DNA from: GCA-2737725 sp965229355
GTDB taxonomy: Bacteria; Pseudomonadota; Alphaproteobacteria; Rhodospirillales; Rhodospirillaceae
NCBI GenBank assembly: GCA_965229355.1
Contig: OZ245869.1
Location: forward strand, 4,154,001 to 4,218,000
Length of the DNA: 64,000 nucleotides
Direction of reading: 5' to 3'
The translations under genes and the position numbers were made by a program. Positions 1 to 8,881 of the stretch are shown here, in pieces (positions within the stretch are counted from its first letter, which is position 1; every line of letters starts with the position of its first letter). Below the pieces are notes generated by a model. That model ran no database searches and was not told the DNA's origin. It worked only from the letters and a program-made list of their open reading frames with translations.

Positions 1-365
1 CAGCGCTTGATCAACTCTGTTAATTTACGCTCGTAACCGTCTTCAAACTGAGCGACTTTTTCATACACATAATAAGCGCTTAATGCTGACCGTAAGTCAG
101 ACACATTTTTCACTTCAGCGATTACATTCCCCTCGATGACCTCTCGAGGATCACCATGGTCCATCAAGGCTAAGCGTAAAGACTCATCGAATGAATTCAA
201 TAGCAGTTCATGCGTCACTACAGCATGACCGGATTCATCAAGAAAAACGCTATAATGGAATTGATTCTTAAACGACGTCGGAAAAGTAAGACCGATGAGC
301 AAACCGGAAACCTCTGGGCCTTCCACATCAATGTAAATTGTATTTGGGATTTTATTGCTTGCCAT
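1..365 (-). CDS. hypothetical protein, N-terminal part, runs off the window edge
   Basis: An open frame reads from ATG at 365 to base 1 without a stop, about 121 codons, beginning MASNKIPNTIYIDVEGPEV. The residue mix is ordinary for a soluble protein, with no signal peptide or membrane segment. The phrases YIDVEGPEVSGLLIGLTFP and FHYSVFLDESGHAVVTHE suggest a globular beta-rich fold, but I do not recognise the family. Only a weak GGAT precedes the start. Its bases are more AT-rich than the genes downstream. The C-terminus lies outside the window. It is called a gene from its uninterrupted length and sensible composition. Confidence 0.55.
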   Translation of the reverse strand, partial: MASNKIPNTIYIDVEGPEVSGLLIGLTFPTSFKNQFHYSVFLDESGHAVVTHELLLNSFDESLRLALMDHGDPREVIEGNVIAEVKNVSDLRSALSAYYVYEKVAQFEDGYERKLTELIKR

Positions 366-480
366 ATCCAATCAGCATTTATGTGCAACAAATGAGTATC
401 CAACACCTTCAGCAAGACGTGCGGAATAACAAACTAATTTTACATATGTAGCCGTCTGACACCATTATTGTTTCACACTC

Positions 481-575
481 ATTCCGTCACCCCGGCACTT
501 GTTACCGGGGTCCAGAGTAAATTGATGGTCGGTGATTGTAGTCCTGGATCCCGGGAATAAATCCCGGGATGACGA
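481..575. repeat. paired palindromic repeat elements (REP-like)
   Basis: Two hairpins, at 481-517 (arms GTCACCCCGG / CCGGGGTCC) and 542-575 (arms GGATCCCGGGA / TCCCGGGATGAC), lie 24 bases apart and are also roughly complementary to each other. Such GTCATCCCGGG / CCTGGATCCCGGG palindromes are common dispersed intergenic elements in alphaproteobacteria. They may also stop transcription between the flanking minus-strand genes. Confidence 0.7.
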
Positions 576-614
576 ATAGAGATGGATCCCCAGCCAATGC
601 ATTACACGCAGACT

Positions 615-644
615 GTCACTCCCGCGAAAGCGGGAGTCCAGGTA
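615..644. repeat. palindromic repeat element (REP-like)
   Basis: The hairpin has arms ACTCCCGCG / CGCGGGAGT flanking AAAG, framed by GTC and CCAGG like the other elements in this intergenic region. It is a third member of the same cluster with a different core. Confidence 0.65.
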
Positions 645-672
645 TCAACCAGCATCATAGAGCGTTGAATGA

Positions 673-699
673 TGGATCCCCGCTTTCGCGGGGATGACA
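673..699. repeat. palindromic repeat element (REP-like), next to the aldo-keto reductase stop
   Basis: TGGATCCCCGC / GCGGGGATGACA arms with a short TTTC loop. It lies 15 bases past the stop of the minus-strand reductase and could act as its 3' hairpin. Its arms complement those of 615-644 (both contain the CCGCGAAAGCGG type core in opposite orientation), so the two could pair. Confidence 0.65.
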
Positions 700-713
700 T
701 TGGGAGATTAGGG

Positions 714-1700
714 CTAGCGGTCGATAGTAGCTAAGCCACGCTCGGTGTAGCGCTTGCCAGCAATTTTATCGGCAGCTGTGATTTCAGAGAGTTGTTTAAT
801 TTCATCCGCCGACAATTTCACGTTCGCGGCTGCAACGTTTTCTTCCAAGTACTTCACGCGCTTGGTGCCAGGAATTGGCACGATGTCATCACCTTGCGCC
901 AGCACCCACGCAATCGCCACTTGGCCAGGCTTGGCATTGTGCTTGGCAGCAATCTTACCGACTTCTGCAACGATGGCTTGGTTGCGGTCAAAGTTCTCGC
1001 CCTGATAGCGCGGGTCGGTGAAACGGAAATCGTCTTTGCGGTATTGATCACCTTTGTTCACAACACCGGTGAGGAAGCCACGACCCAGCGGCGCGTAGGG
1101 CACCAAGCCAATGCCCAGCTTGCGGATCAGCGGAATGATCTCGGGTTCAAGGTTGCGTTCCCACATCGAGTACTCAGATTGAAGAACACTAATCGGGTGC
1201 ACTTTGTGAGCACGCGTGATGGTATCAACGCCTGCTTCCGACAAGCCGAGGTAACGCACCTTGCCCGCCTTCACGAGGTCAGCCATAGCGCCAACCACAT
1301 CTTCAATCGGCACGGTCTTATCGACGCGGTGCTGGTAGTACACATCGATCACATCAATGCCCAAGCGTTGCAGTGACTCGTCTGCCACCTTCTTCACGTT
1401 TTCGGGACGGCTGTTCAGGCCGTTCATCACATTGTTTTCGATGTTGAAGCCGAACTTGGTGGCGATAATGACTTTATCGCGCTTGCCCTTCAGCGCTTTG
1501 CCCAACAGTTGTTCGTTGGTGTAAGGGCCGTATACTTCAGCGGTGTCGAGGAAATTGACGCCCAAATCCAGCGCACGATGAATGACAGAAATGTTTTCGG
1601 CTTCTTCGCCGCCGCCGCCATAAGCCCAACTCATGCCCATGCAACCTAAACCAATCGCATTCACTTCCAGGCCTTGGCGGCCCAATTTGCGCTTTTGCAT
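714..1700 (-). CDS. aldo-keto reductase, NADPH-dependent
   Basis: A 328-residue (alpha/beta)8 oxidoreductase reducing aldehydes or ketones to alcohols with NADPH. The N-terminus MQKRKLGRQGLEVNAIGLG is typical of the YajO/IolS-like (AKR13-type) group. The catalytic tetrad is readable: Asp52 and Tyr57 in FLDTAEVYG, Lys82 in ATKFGF and His124 in YYQHRVD. The C-terminal IPIPGTKR cofactor phosphate-binding segment is present, and the length is normal. It lies 17 bases downstream of the FAD oxidoreductase on the same strand, probably one transcript. The substrate cannot be read from sequence. Confidence 0.95.
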   Translation of the reverse strand: MQKRKLGRQGLEVNAIGLGCMGMSWAYGGGGEEAENISVIHRALDLGVNFLDTAEVYGPYTNEQLLGKALKGKRDKVIIATKFGFNIENNVMNGLNSRPENVKKVADESLQRLGIDVIDVYYQHRVDKTVPIEDVVGAMADLVKAGKVRYLGLSEAGVDTITRAHKVHPISVLQSEYSMWERNLEPEIIPLIRKLGIGLVPYAPLGRGFLTGVVNKGDQYRKDDFRFTDPRYQGENFDRNQAIVAEVGKIAAKHNAKPGQVAIAWVLAQGDDIVPIPGTKRVKYLEENVAAANVKLSADEIKQLSEITAADKIAGKRYTERGLATIDR

Positions 1701-1717
1701 ATCTTCGTTTCCCCTGC

Positions 1718-3121
1718 TTACCTCAGCGTGTCGCGGACTTGCTTGGCAGCAGCTATACCCGCCAATCGCCCAAACGCGGTAGCAGCCAGCAAACCATTGC
1801 CCGCCAAGTAACCAGAATTTCCGGGGCCAGAAATACCCCTTGCCGCACCACCGCCTGCATACAGGTTTGCCAGTGGCGTTTTATCAGCACGTAACACACG
1901 CGCATCTTTATCAACCACCAAGCCGCCTTGCGTGTGGAACAACGCACCTGAAACTTTCACGGCCTTATAGGGCGCTTCGAGTTTCCAGCCTTTGGTAAAG
2001 TCACGGCCAAATTTATCTTTGGCTTTTCCGTCAGCCATTTGGACAACTTCAGCTAATGTGTCTTTCAGCGTCGGTGGCAACCCCGTAATGGCGCACAACT
2101 CATCAGGTGTATTGGCGGTACGTATGCAATCGGCCTTGATGGCATCTTGGTAGTCGTCGAACTCTTTCATGGCATCGTGAATTTTCTGATCGAAGATGCT
2201 CCAGGCCCAATGGCCCTCTTGTGCGACGATATCAACAGCCTGCTCAGAATAGCCACGCGCTTCGTTTGAGAAACGCAAGCCATGTGCATTTACCTGAAAG
2301 CCACCGCGCACAATGTGCGCCCATAAAATCGGAATGCCCTGGCCATACGCCAAACCACCGTGGCCTTGATATGAGTGAATGTCGGCGATGTCAGCGCCTA
2401 GTTCGCGGCCCCATAAAATGGCATCGCCCTTGTTGCCCGGGTGGCCAAAGAACGTGGCTTCTAAGATTTCAGGAATGTATTCCTGCAACATCTCACGCGA
2501 GCCCGCGAACCCACAGCACGCCAAAATTAACGCATCACATTCCAGGTCTTCCTGCGACCCATCTGGCCGCGTGATGCGAACGCCATGAACGCGCTTCGCA
2601 TCATCCGCAAATAAATCCGTCACTTGCGCTTCGGTGATCACATCAATGCTTTCGCGCTCAACAGCTTGGTGTAATGCGCCCATCAATTCTGAGCCGGTGC
2701 GATTGGGCGTGCCATGCATGCGCATGTGGGAATGACCGGGATAGAGGAATGAGTCGACCAATGACAGCGGCACATTGCAGTAGTCTGCCAACCACTCAAC
2801 CGTCGGCGCGCCTTCTTTGGCCAAATGCAGCGCCATATCATAGTCAGTAGCGTTTTTTGTTTTCGCCATGATGTCGGCGGCAAAAATCTCAGGACTATCG
2901 CTGATATTCTTCTCACGTTGAAAGCGGCTGCCAGGTGCTGGGATCAAACCTGTCGACATGGCTGTGGTACCAAGGGCTGTTTGATCACGCTCCAGCACCA
3001 GCACTTCGGCGCCATTTTGTTTGGCCGCCAACGCTGCGCTGAGACCACAGCCCCCACCGCCGACAATCAACACCGGCACATGACCTTGGAATTTTGCAGT
3101 AGCAGGCGAAAGAATAGACAC
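1718..3121 (-). CDS. FAD-dependent oxidoreductase, fumarate reductase/3-ketosteroid dehydrogenase-like
   Basis: A 467-residue flavoprotein of the FAD_binding_2 family. The N-terminal dinucleotide fold has GGGGCG at 21-26 and acidic Glu44 for the ribose, and the C-terminal FAD segment reads YAGGGAARGISGPGNSGY. Relatives include fumarate reductase flavoprotein, tricarballylate dehydrogenase and 3-oxosteroid delta-1-dehydrogenase; this protein is shorter than most steroid dehydrogenases. There is no signal peptide, so it is cytoplasmic. Gene order with the aldo-keto reductase (17-base gap) and the exported propeller protein upstream (15-base gap) suggests an operon for oxidising a small hydrophobic compound. 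That is inference. Confidence 0.88.
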   Translation of the reverse strand: MSILSPATAKFQGHVPVLIVGGGGCGLSAALAAKQNGAEVLVLERDQTALGTTAMSTGLIPAPGSRFQREKNISDSPEIFAADIMAKTKNATDYDMALHLAKEGAPTVEWLADYCNVPLSLVDSFLYPGHSHMRMHGTPNRTGSELMGALHQAVERESIDVITEAQVTDLFADDAKRVHGVRITRPDGSQEDLECDALILACCGFAGSREMLQEYIPEILEATFFGHPGNKGDAILWGRELGADIADIHSYQGHGGLAYGQGIPILWAHIVRGGFQVNAHGLRFSNEARGYSEQAVDIVAQEGHWAWSIFDQKIHDAMKEFDDYQDAIKADCIRTANTPDELCAITGLPPTLKDTLAEVVQMADGKAKDKFGRDFTKGWKLEAPYKAVKVSGALFHTQGGLVVDKDARVLRADKTPLANLYAGGGAARGISGPGNSGYLAGNGLLAATAFGRLAGIAAAKQVRDTLR

Positions 3122-3136
3122 GTGTGTCTCCCGTGG

Positions 3137-4246
3137 TCAGTCCTTCAGCGGTACAATCGTCACACGATCACCGAAGGCGGTTCCCAAATACAATGTTTGC
3201 CCTAACTTAACTGCAACCGATGCCCCGGGGATCGCTTGGCGATCAGAGGCGTACAAGGTTTGCACGCTTAAAGACGTACTGTTGATAGCCGCAACCGCGA
3301 ACGGAAATATGCAGGCGGGCTTTTGACTTTCGCAATTCCAGGTGCTGATCATGCGCAAGCCATTTCCACCTGCGACCAACAGCATGTCGGTTTTGGTCGT
3401 GGGGTCTTCAGCCCAACTCAGATTGTCGGGACGCAACGGCAAGTTCACGTCTTTACGTTCGCCGCTTAAGAGGTCTACGCGCGTGAGGCGAGAATTATAA
3501 GTATAGGCTACGAACAACACCGAGCCTGTGGGATCAACCGCAATACCGTTCGGAAATGAGCCTTCAGTATTCGGAACTGCGCGCCAGCTTTTCTCGGCGT
3601 CCCACATCACGGCTGAGCCTGTTTCAATCCCGAAGAAGAATTTCACACGCCGCCAGGCTGGGCTGTCTTCACCGCGCTGATACATATGGGTGGCGAACAC
3701 ACCGCCGCGTGGGCCAATCGCCACATCATTCAGAAAGTAATCCGGCGGAACAGGCACGCAACCTTGCCACTGCGCTGACCATCCACCCGCATCACGGACC
3801 AGATCGACGTATTCTATACGCTGCTGGGCCTGATCATCGGTGATGACAGCGAGGAGCCAGCGCCCGTCGGGCATGCGCCGAACATCGAAGCCCCGCGGCT
3901 TACGCACCGATGGCGCCAGACATCCCGCATCGCCCAGCTTCGGCTCTAATAATGGCGTGCGCCACGTCAAACTCAATTTTACCGAATTTGAGGTATCTAC
4001 GAGCGAAAACCAATCTTGTGATGCGCTTCGCACGCCGTTCACAACCAGCAAGAAAGGTCGCGCTGGATCAATGTTTCCGGCCTTTGGTTCGCCCTCAAGT
4101 GCTTGAGCGACAACTCCAATATCCTCAGGACTTTGGAAGCCACAAATATTTGTAGAACTTGGCTCGCACGATGCAACCGAGGCGAACGCACAACCGTTGG
4201 TTATTAGAAGTGATCCCAAAATGTAGGCTATCGTTCTGATAAACAT
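3137..4246 (-). CDS. exported beta-propeller-like protein of unknown function
   Basis: 369 residues with a signal peptide (hydrophobic 5-20, cleavage probably after AFA near residue 22). The body has SMP-30/NHL-like repeats such as GIAVDPTGSVLFVAYTYNSR and LSWAEDPTTKTDMLLVAGGN, the pattern of a propeller of the gluconolactonase/strictosidine synthase type. No catalytic set could be assigned. It is the first gene of the probable three-gene minus-strand operon with the FAD oxidoreductase and aldo-keto reductase. It acts in the periplasm or outside if the signal call is right. Confidence 0.75.
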   Translation of the reverse strand: MFIRTIAYILGSLLITNGCAFASVASCEPSSTNICGFQSPEDIGVVAQALEGEPKAGNIDPARPFLLVVNGVRSASQDWFSLVDTSNSVKLSLTWRTPLLEPKLGDAGCLAPSVRKPRGFDVRRMPDGRWLLAVITDDQAQQRIEYVDLVRDAGGWSAQWQGCVPVPPDYFLNDVAIGPRGGVFATHMYQRGEDSPAWRRVKFFFGIETGSAVMWDAEKSWRAVPNTEGSFPNGIAVDPTGSVLFVAYTYNSRLTRVDLLSGERKDVNLPLRPDNLSWAEDPTTKTDMLLVAGGNGLRMISTWNCESQKPACIFPFAVAAINSTSLSVQTLYASDRQAIPGASVAVKLGQTLYLGTAFGDRVTIVPLKD

Positions 4247-4340
4247 GGGCGATTTCTAACCCAAAGTGGGAATTGTGGCGGGGTTGATAAGTTAGTACGA
4301 ATCGGTGCGACTCGAAAACATTTCATGTAGCACTCACAGC

Positions 4341-4967
4341 ATGACTACGAGCGTTAAGATGGCTGAGCCTGACATCGGTGCCGTGGGGGGCATCGCAACA
4401 AGCATTCGCAAGCGTGTCTCTTTGCACGTGATGGGAATATACGCGGCTGCCATCGTCGCGGGTATTGTTATTGGCTGCATCGCTGTCTTTATGCATGTCG
4501 GCGAACCCGATAAGCCCACCCTCTCGGGTCCCATTGAAGCCGGCCAAGAAAAAATCATCCCGATTTCATGGCCAACGCCGACAGGCGTGGCGCGGCCGCA
4601 AACAGTCTATGCCGATGTCGCCATTGCGGAACGCGTGGCTGATGAAATTGCAATTGTGTTTGAACTGATCGACCCGGAAACAAAAACACGTTTGCCCTTG
4701 GGCCGCTTTGAAGCACCGACGGGCCATTACGATAACAAACTGATTTACGCCGAATACGATTTCAATTTAGACCCGCAATTGGCAACCATGCGCGGATCGG
4801 TCCGCCAAATTAAAGCCAACGTTGTCGACTTGGTTGTGCGCGTCGAACGCATGTCAGGTACAAAAATGGGCTACGTCTATGTGATGAATGCAGGTTCTAT
4901 TCGCCCCTTAAAACCTGAAGAAAGTGCCCATTCCTTGGGCTCAGAAGCGAAGCCAAACCACCGCTAA
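4341..4967 (+). CDS. membrane-anchored protein of unknown function, paralogue of the next gene
   Basis: About 208 residues from ATG 4341; an in-frame GTG at 4305 and ATG at 4359 are alternatives and no start has a strong Shine-Dalgarno. One transmembrane helix (IYAAAIVAGIVIGCIAVFM) is followed by a beta-rich extracytoplasmic domain. That domain lines up with the downstream protein: PIEAGQEKIIPISWP matches AIRPGEAKTGVIDWP, IVFELIDPETKTR matches VSLEIVDPEDTTR, and ATMRGSVRQIKANVV matches KDMRGMVRDFKVRKV. The family is not recognised. Confidence 0.75.
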   Translation: MTTSVKMAEPDIGAVGGIATSIRKRVSLHVMGIYAAAIVAGIVIGCIAVFMHVGEPDKPTLSGPIEAGQEKIIPISWPTPTGVARPQTVYADVAIAERVADEIAIVFELIDPETKTRLPLGRFEAPTGHYDNKLIYAEYDFNLDPQLATMRGSVRQIKANVVDLVVRVERMSGTKMGYVYVMNAGSIRPLKPEESAHSLGSEAKPNHR

Positions 4968-5055
4968 TAGTGCGTCAAATCGCAAATGCGCGTACCGCGT
5001 TTTCGGCACAACTCATCAATTGCATCAGCCACATTCCCACTGATAATCCTTTGCT

Positions 5056-5619
5056 ATGGGGTTATTCGGGAAATCAAAAAACGGCAAATTTAAAATCCCG
5101 ACGTGGATTTTGATTGTGCTGAACGTGGTTGCACTGGGTGGAGGCATTCTCCTCGGTAGCGGTGCGATTGACGTTCTAATGTCTGAACCCGAAACACGTT
5201 CACGCATCAGCGCCATTCGCCCCGGCGAAGCAAAAACCGGCGTGATTGATTGGCCGCTTGGCAACTTCACAGGCGGTCAGTTGTCGATGGTGGTGGACGT
5301 TGGCGTGAACAATTCCATTGCCGAAGACATCACAGTCTCATTGGAAATTGTTGACCCCGAAGATACGACGCGCAGCTACCCGGTCATCAAAATCGATCAG
5401 TTCGATATCAGACGCCAAGATGGCTTGCGATACGCCAGCAAGGTCGTGAATTTGATCCCGATCTTGAAAGATATGCGCGGCATGGTGCGAGACTTTAAGG
5501 TGCGTAAAGTAACCTTACGCGCGCGCGTGGAACGCAAAGTCGCAACCAGTACAAGTGCCGGATTGGTGTTCGTCACCTCCGCCAATGTGCTGGGCAAACC
5601 CGTCCTTCAGCAGCTTTAA
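5056..5619 (+). CDS. membrane-anchored protein of unknown function, paralogue of the previous gene
   Basis: 187 residues: a short basic N-terminus (MGLFGKSKNGKFKIP), one transmembrane helix near 16-38 and an extracytoplasmic domain of about 145 residues shared with the upstream protein (see that entry for matched segments). The two genes lie 88 bases apart in the same direction and look like an old tandem duplication. No enzymatic motif or lipobox is visible. The position before the aldehyde dehydrogenase operon gives no clear functional hint. Confidence 0.8.
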   Translation: MGLFGKSKNGKFKIPTWILIVLNVVALGGGILLGSGAIDVLMSEPETRSRISAIRPGEAKTGVIDWPLGNFTGGQLSMVVDVGVNNSIAEDITVSLEIVDPEDTTRSYPVIKIDQFDIRRQDGLRYASKVVNLIPILKDMRGMVRDFKVRKVTLRARVERKVATSTSAGLVFVTSANVLGKPVLQQL

Positions 5620-5817
5620 ATCTGCATACATTTCCCACCTGCAAATGACTGCCCAACAAGTGGATGTAAGCCCCCGGAAAAGGCGGAATCGCGCCTGAAT
5701 CACGCGCGCTCTCCTTGCCCCGTTAGGGGCTAAACCGTAGGGTCCTGCCCATCTTAAAACAGCCTCGTCCCAAGCGGTGAAACGCTGCTGGGCCATTGAT
5801 AACGCAAGGATTTTTCC

Positions 5818-7320
5818 ATGAACGCCATCACTCAACCGCCCATTGCCGCTGAGACCACCGCATTTTTGGGCCAAGCACAAAAGATGCTGATTGATGGCAA
5901 GTGGGTCGACGCACAAGGCGGCGGCACCATCGACGTGTTCAATCCGGGCACGGAAGAAAAACTGACCACCATTCCGGCAGGCGAAGCGGCCGACGTGGAC
6001 AAAGCTGTCAAAGCAGCTCGCAAAGCGTTTGAAGGCCCGTGGTCGAAAGTTCCGCCGTCTGAACGCGCGAAGATGCTGTGGAAGTTGGCCGACCTGATCG
6101 AGAAGAACGGCACGCTGCTGACCCAATTGGAAGTCTTGAACAACGGCATGCCGCTGAACCCGGCGGGCGGCATGGCTGTGCCTCTGGCGGCCAATATGAT
6201 GCGCTACTACGCAGGCTGGCCGACGAAGATCTTCGGCGACACCATTGCCGTTGATCCGCCGCGCCCCGATGTTGAAGTGCTGACCTACACCCGCAAAGAA
6301 CCTGTAGGCGTCATCGGTCAAATCACGCCATGGAATTACCCGCTGAACATGGCCGTGATGAAACTGGGCCCTGCTTTGGCGACAGGGTGCACGGTTGTGC
6401 TGAAACCCGCTGAATTAACGCCGCTGTCGACGCTGATCTTGGGCCGTTTAGTGCAAGAGGCCGGTATTCCGGATGGTGTTGTGAACATCATCACGGGTTA
6501 CGGCGAAACGGCGGGGGCTGCCCTGACGGCACACCCAGACGTGGACAAAGTGGCCTTCACCGGTTCGACCGATGTGGGCCGCATCATCCTGAAAGCCGCT
6601 GCGGGCAACTTGAAAAAAGTCTCGCTGGAACTGGGGGGCAAGTCGCCGTTCATCATCTTCCCGGACGCGGACCTGGAGCGTACGATTCCCGCAGCCGCGT
6701 TTGCCGCCTTCTTCCTGCAAGGCCAGAACTGCATGTGCGGCAGCCGTCTGCTTGTTCACAAGCAAGTGTACGAGAAGGTCGTCGAAGGTGTCGCAGCCTT
6801 CGCCAAGAACATGAAGATCGGCTTGGGCCTGGATCCCACCACCAACATCGGCCCCCTTATTTCGGGCGAGCAATTAAACCGCGTGCAGGGTTTTATTACG
6901 GCTGGGCAGGAAGGCGGCGCTAAGCTGGTCACAGGCGGCAAACGCTTGGATGGCAAAGGCTTCTTCATGGAGCCGACCGTGTTCGCCGATACCAATCGCA
7001 ACATGAAAATCGTCCGCGAGGAGATTTTCGGGCCTGTTGTCTGCGCTCAGTCGTTTGATACCGACGACTTGGATAAGGTGGCGGCGATGGCGAACGACAC
7101 CGAATTCGGCCTGGTGGGCAGCGTTTGGACTAAGAATCTGGCGATTGCACATAAGATTGCATCACGTGTACGCGCCGGTACGATGGGCATTAACACCCAC
7201 GGCTTGGCTGGTATCAATGCGCCCTTTGGCGGGTTCAAACAATCCGGCTGGGGCCGCGAATTCGGCAAAGAAAGCCTGGACCTGTATTTAGAAACCAAGA
7301 CGGTCGTCGCCCACATGTAA
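5818..7320 (+). CDS. aldehyde dehydrogenase (NAD(P)+-dependent)
   Basis: 500 residues, full-length ALDH superfamily member oxidising an aldehyde to a carboxylate. Key residues: Asn173 in PWNYP, Lys196 in KPAE, the cofactor loop FTGSTDVG at 247-254, Glu271 in LELGGKSP and nucleophile Cys305 in GQNCMCGSR. It resembles the phenylacetaldehyde/betaine aldehyde type, but the substrate is undetermined. AAGGA sits 7 bases before the ATG. The periplasmic binding protein and the lactonase-like gene follow at 32 and 23 bases, so the three are probably co-transcribed. Confidence 0.96.
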   Translation: MNAITQPPIAAETTAFLGQAQKMLIDGKWVDAQGGGTIDVFNPGTEEKLTTIPAGEAADVDKAVKAARKAFEGPWSKVPPSERAKMLWKLADLIEKNGTLLTQLEVLNNGMPLNPAGGMAVPLAANMMRYYAGWPTKIFGDTIAVDPPRPDVEVLTYTRKEPVGVIGQITPWNYPLNMAVMKLGPALATGCTVVLKPAELTPLSTLILGRLVQEAGIPDGVVNIITGYGETAGAALTAHPDVDKVAFTGSTDVGRIILKAAAGNLKKVSLELGGKSPFIIFPDADLERTIPAAAFAAFFLQGQNCMCGSRLLVHKQVYEKVVEGVAAFAKNMKIGLGLDPTTNIGPLISGEQLNRVQGFITAGQEGGAKLVTGGKRLDGKGFFMEPTVFADTNRNMKIVREEIFGPVVCAQSFDTDDLDKVAAMANDTEFGLVGSVWTKNLAIAHKIASRVRAGTMGINTHGLAGINAPFGGFKQSGWGREFGKESLDLYLETKTVVAHM

Positions 7321-7352
7321 GGCAACGGCTGCTTAAGTGAGGAGATTTGCAT

Positions 7353-8858
7353 ATGCGTTATATCTGGATGGTTCTAGTAGGCGCAGTGTTCATCACCTCG
7401 TTAGCCGAGGCGGCCACCTTACGCATTGGCGGCACCCAAGCACCGCCAACTTTAGGTAATCCATATTCAGCCATTGGCCCGCCGCCCGGTGCGGTGTGGC
7501 TGGCCATGTTTGATGGCCTTACGGTGTTAGATGAAAATAACAAGTTGGCCCCTGCCCTTGCTGAAAGCTGGACCAACCCGACACCAACCACATGGGTCTT
7601 CAAACTGCGTCCCAACGTGACCTTCCACAACGGCGAGGCTTTCAATGCTCAGACCGTCGTGGACGTCATCACAATGCTCAAAGCGCCGGACGCGCAAAAA
7701 TACATTTCCGTCGCTGAATTGCGAATCGTGAAAGAGGTCAAAGCGCTAGACGCGATGACGGTGCAGTTCACGACAAACGAGCCTGACGCCGTATTCCCGA
7801 AGCGCTTGAACATCATCATGATGGTGGAACCCAAAGCATGGGCTGCGCTGGGGGCAGATGGCTTTGCACAAAAGCCAGTGGGCACAGGCCCTTTTGAGTT
7901 GGTGGACTGGGGCAAGTCCACCGGCAAAATCAAAATGAAAGTTTTCAAAAACTCATGGCGCAAATCGACCGACGTAGACGCTTTGGAATTTTTTAGCATC
8001 GTTGAAACATCATCGCGCGTACAGGCGATTATGTCAGGGCAAGTGGACATCATTATCTCGCCTGGCCCTGATGATGCGAAGCTGCTGAAAGAAGACGGCT
8101 TTAAAATCACGCAGCCACCAACGGCAGTATTGATGAGCATCGCGTTCCGCACAGAACGTCCCGACAAAGCCCCGCTAAAAGACAAGCGCGTACGTCAGGC
8201 CTTGAACCTCGCAATTGATCGCGTGGCGATGTCGCAGCAAATTCTGGGCGGTCTGGCGCAACCTGCGTATCAGGGCGCGACACCATCTGTCATGGGCTAC
8301 AACCCTGCCCTGCCGCCGATCCCTTACGATCCGGCGGCTGCCAAAAAACTTCTGGTCGAAGCAGGTTATCCGAATGGCTTTGAATTGAAATTCGAAGTGC
8401 TGACGAACCTGGGCAACTCTGACACGGCCATCTACCAAAAAGTCGCGGAAGACTTAAGCAAGATCGGCGTGAAAGTTGAGTTGCGCCAAAGCACTTTTGC
8501 ATCGTGGCTGCGCAAATACGCTACCAATGAATGGGGTGATATTGATGCGTTTTCCATCACCTGGAACTCTGCCCCCTTCCAAGATGTGATCCGCCCTATT
8601 GAGTATTTCTCGTGCCTGAAAGCTTCGCCGTTCTTCTGCGATCAGTCAGTGATGCCGCTGATCAAGCAAAGCAACCAGACACTGGATGAAAAAGAGCGCG
8701 AGAAGCTGCTGCAACAAATCATGGTGCAATTCCGCGATAGCGCACCGGCTCTGCTGCTCGTGGATTTTCCGGCCATGATCGTGACATCACCGCGTGTGAA
8801 AGAAGCACCGCAGCGCTTCATGGGTGTGTCGTATGAGAAGGTAAAACTGGCGAACTAA
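7353..8858 (+). CDS. ABC transporter substrate-binding protein, family 5 (peptide/nickel type), orphan
   Basis: 501 residues. The start is ATG 7353 with GAGGAG 8 bases upstream, not the in-frame TTG six bases earlier. A signal peptide is followed by the SBP_bac_5 fold: LAPALAESW, FKLRPNVTFHNGEAFNA, PVGTGPFELVDW, DKRVRQALNLAIDR. The C-terminal part has CLKASPFFCDQSVMPLIK, matching CLWKAPWYCDETIMPLLK in the second binding protein at 28736-30244, so both belong to one subfamily with a possible disulfide. No permease or ATPase gene is nearby. The ligand is unknown; family members bind peptides, nickel, sugars or other small solutes. Confidence 0.93.
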   Translation: MRYIWMVLVGAVFITSLAEAATLRIGGTQAPPTLGNPYSAIGPPPGAVWLAMFDGLTVLDENNKLAPALAESWTNPTPTTWVFKLRPNVTFHNGEAFNAQTVVDVITMLKAPDAQKYISVAELRIVKEVKALDAMTVQFTTNEPDAVFPKRLNIIMMVEPKAWAALGADGFAQKPVGTGPFELVDWGKSTGKIKMKVFKNSWRKSTDVDALEFFSIVETSSRVQAIMSGQVDIIISPGPDDAKLLKEDGFKITQPPTAVLMSIAFRTERPDKAPLKDKRVRQALNLAIDRVAMSQQILGGLAQPAYQGATPSVMGYNPALPPIPYDPAAAKKLLVEAGYPNGFELKFEVLTNLGNSDTAIYQKVAEDLSKIGVKVELRQSTFASWLRKYATNEWGDIDAFSITWNSAPFQDVIRPIEYFSCLKASPFFCDQSVMPLIKQSNQTLDEKEREKLLQQIMVQFRDSAPALLLVDFPAMIVTSPRVKEAPQRFMGVSYEKVKLAN

Positions 8859-8881
8859 ACTTAAACCTCGGGGGAGGCAAA

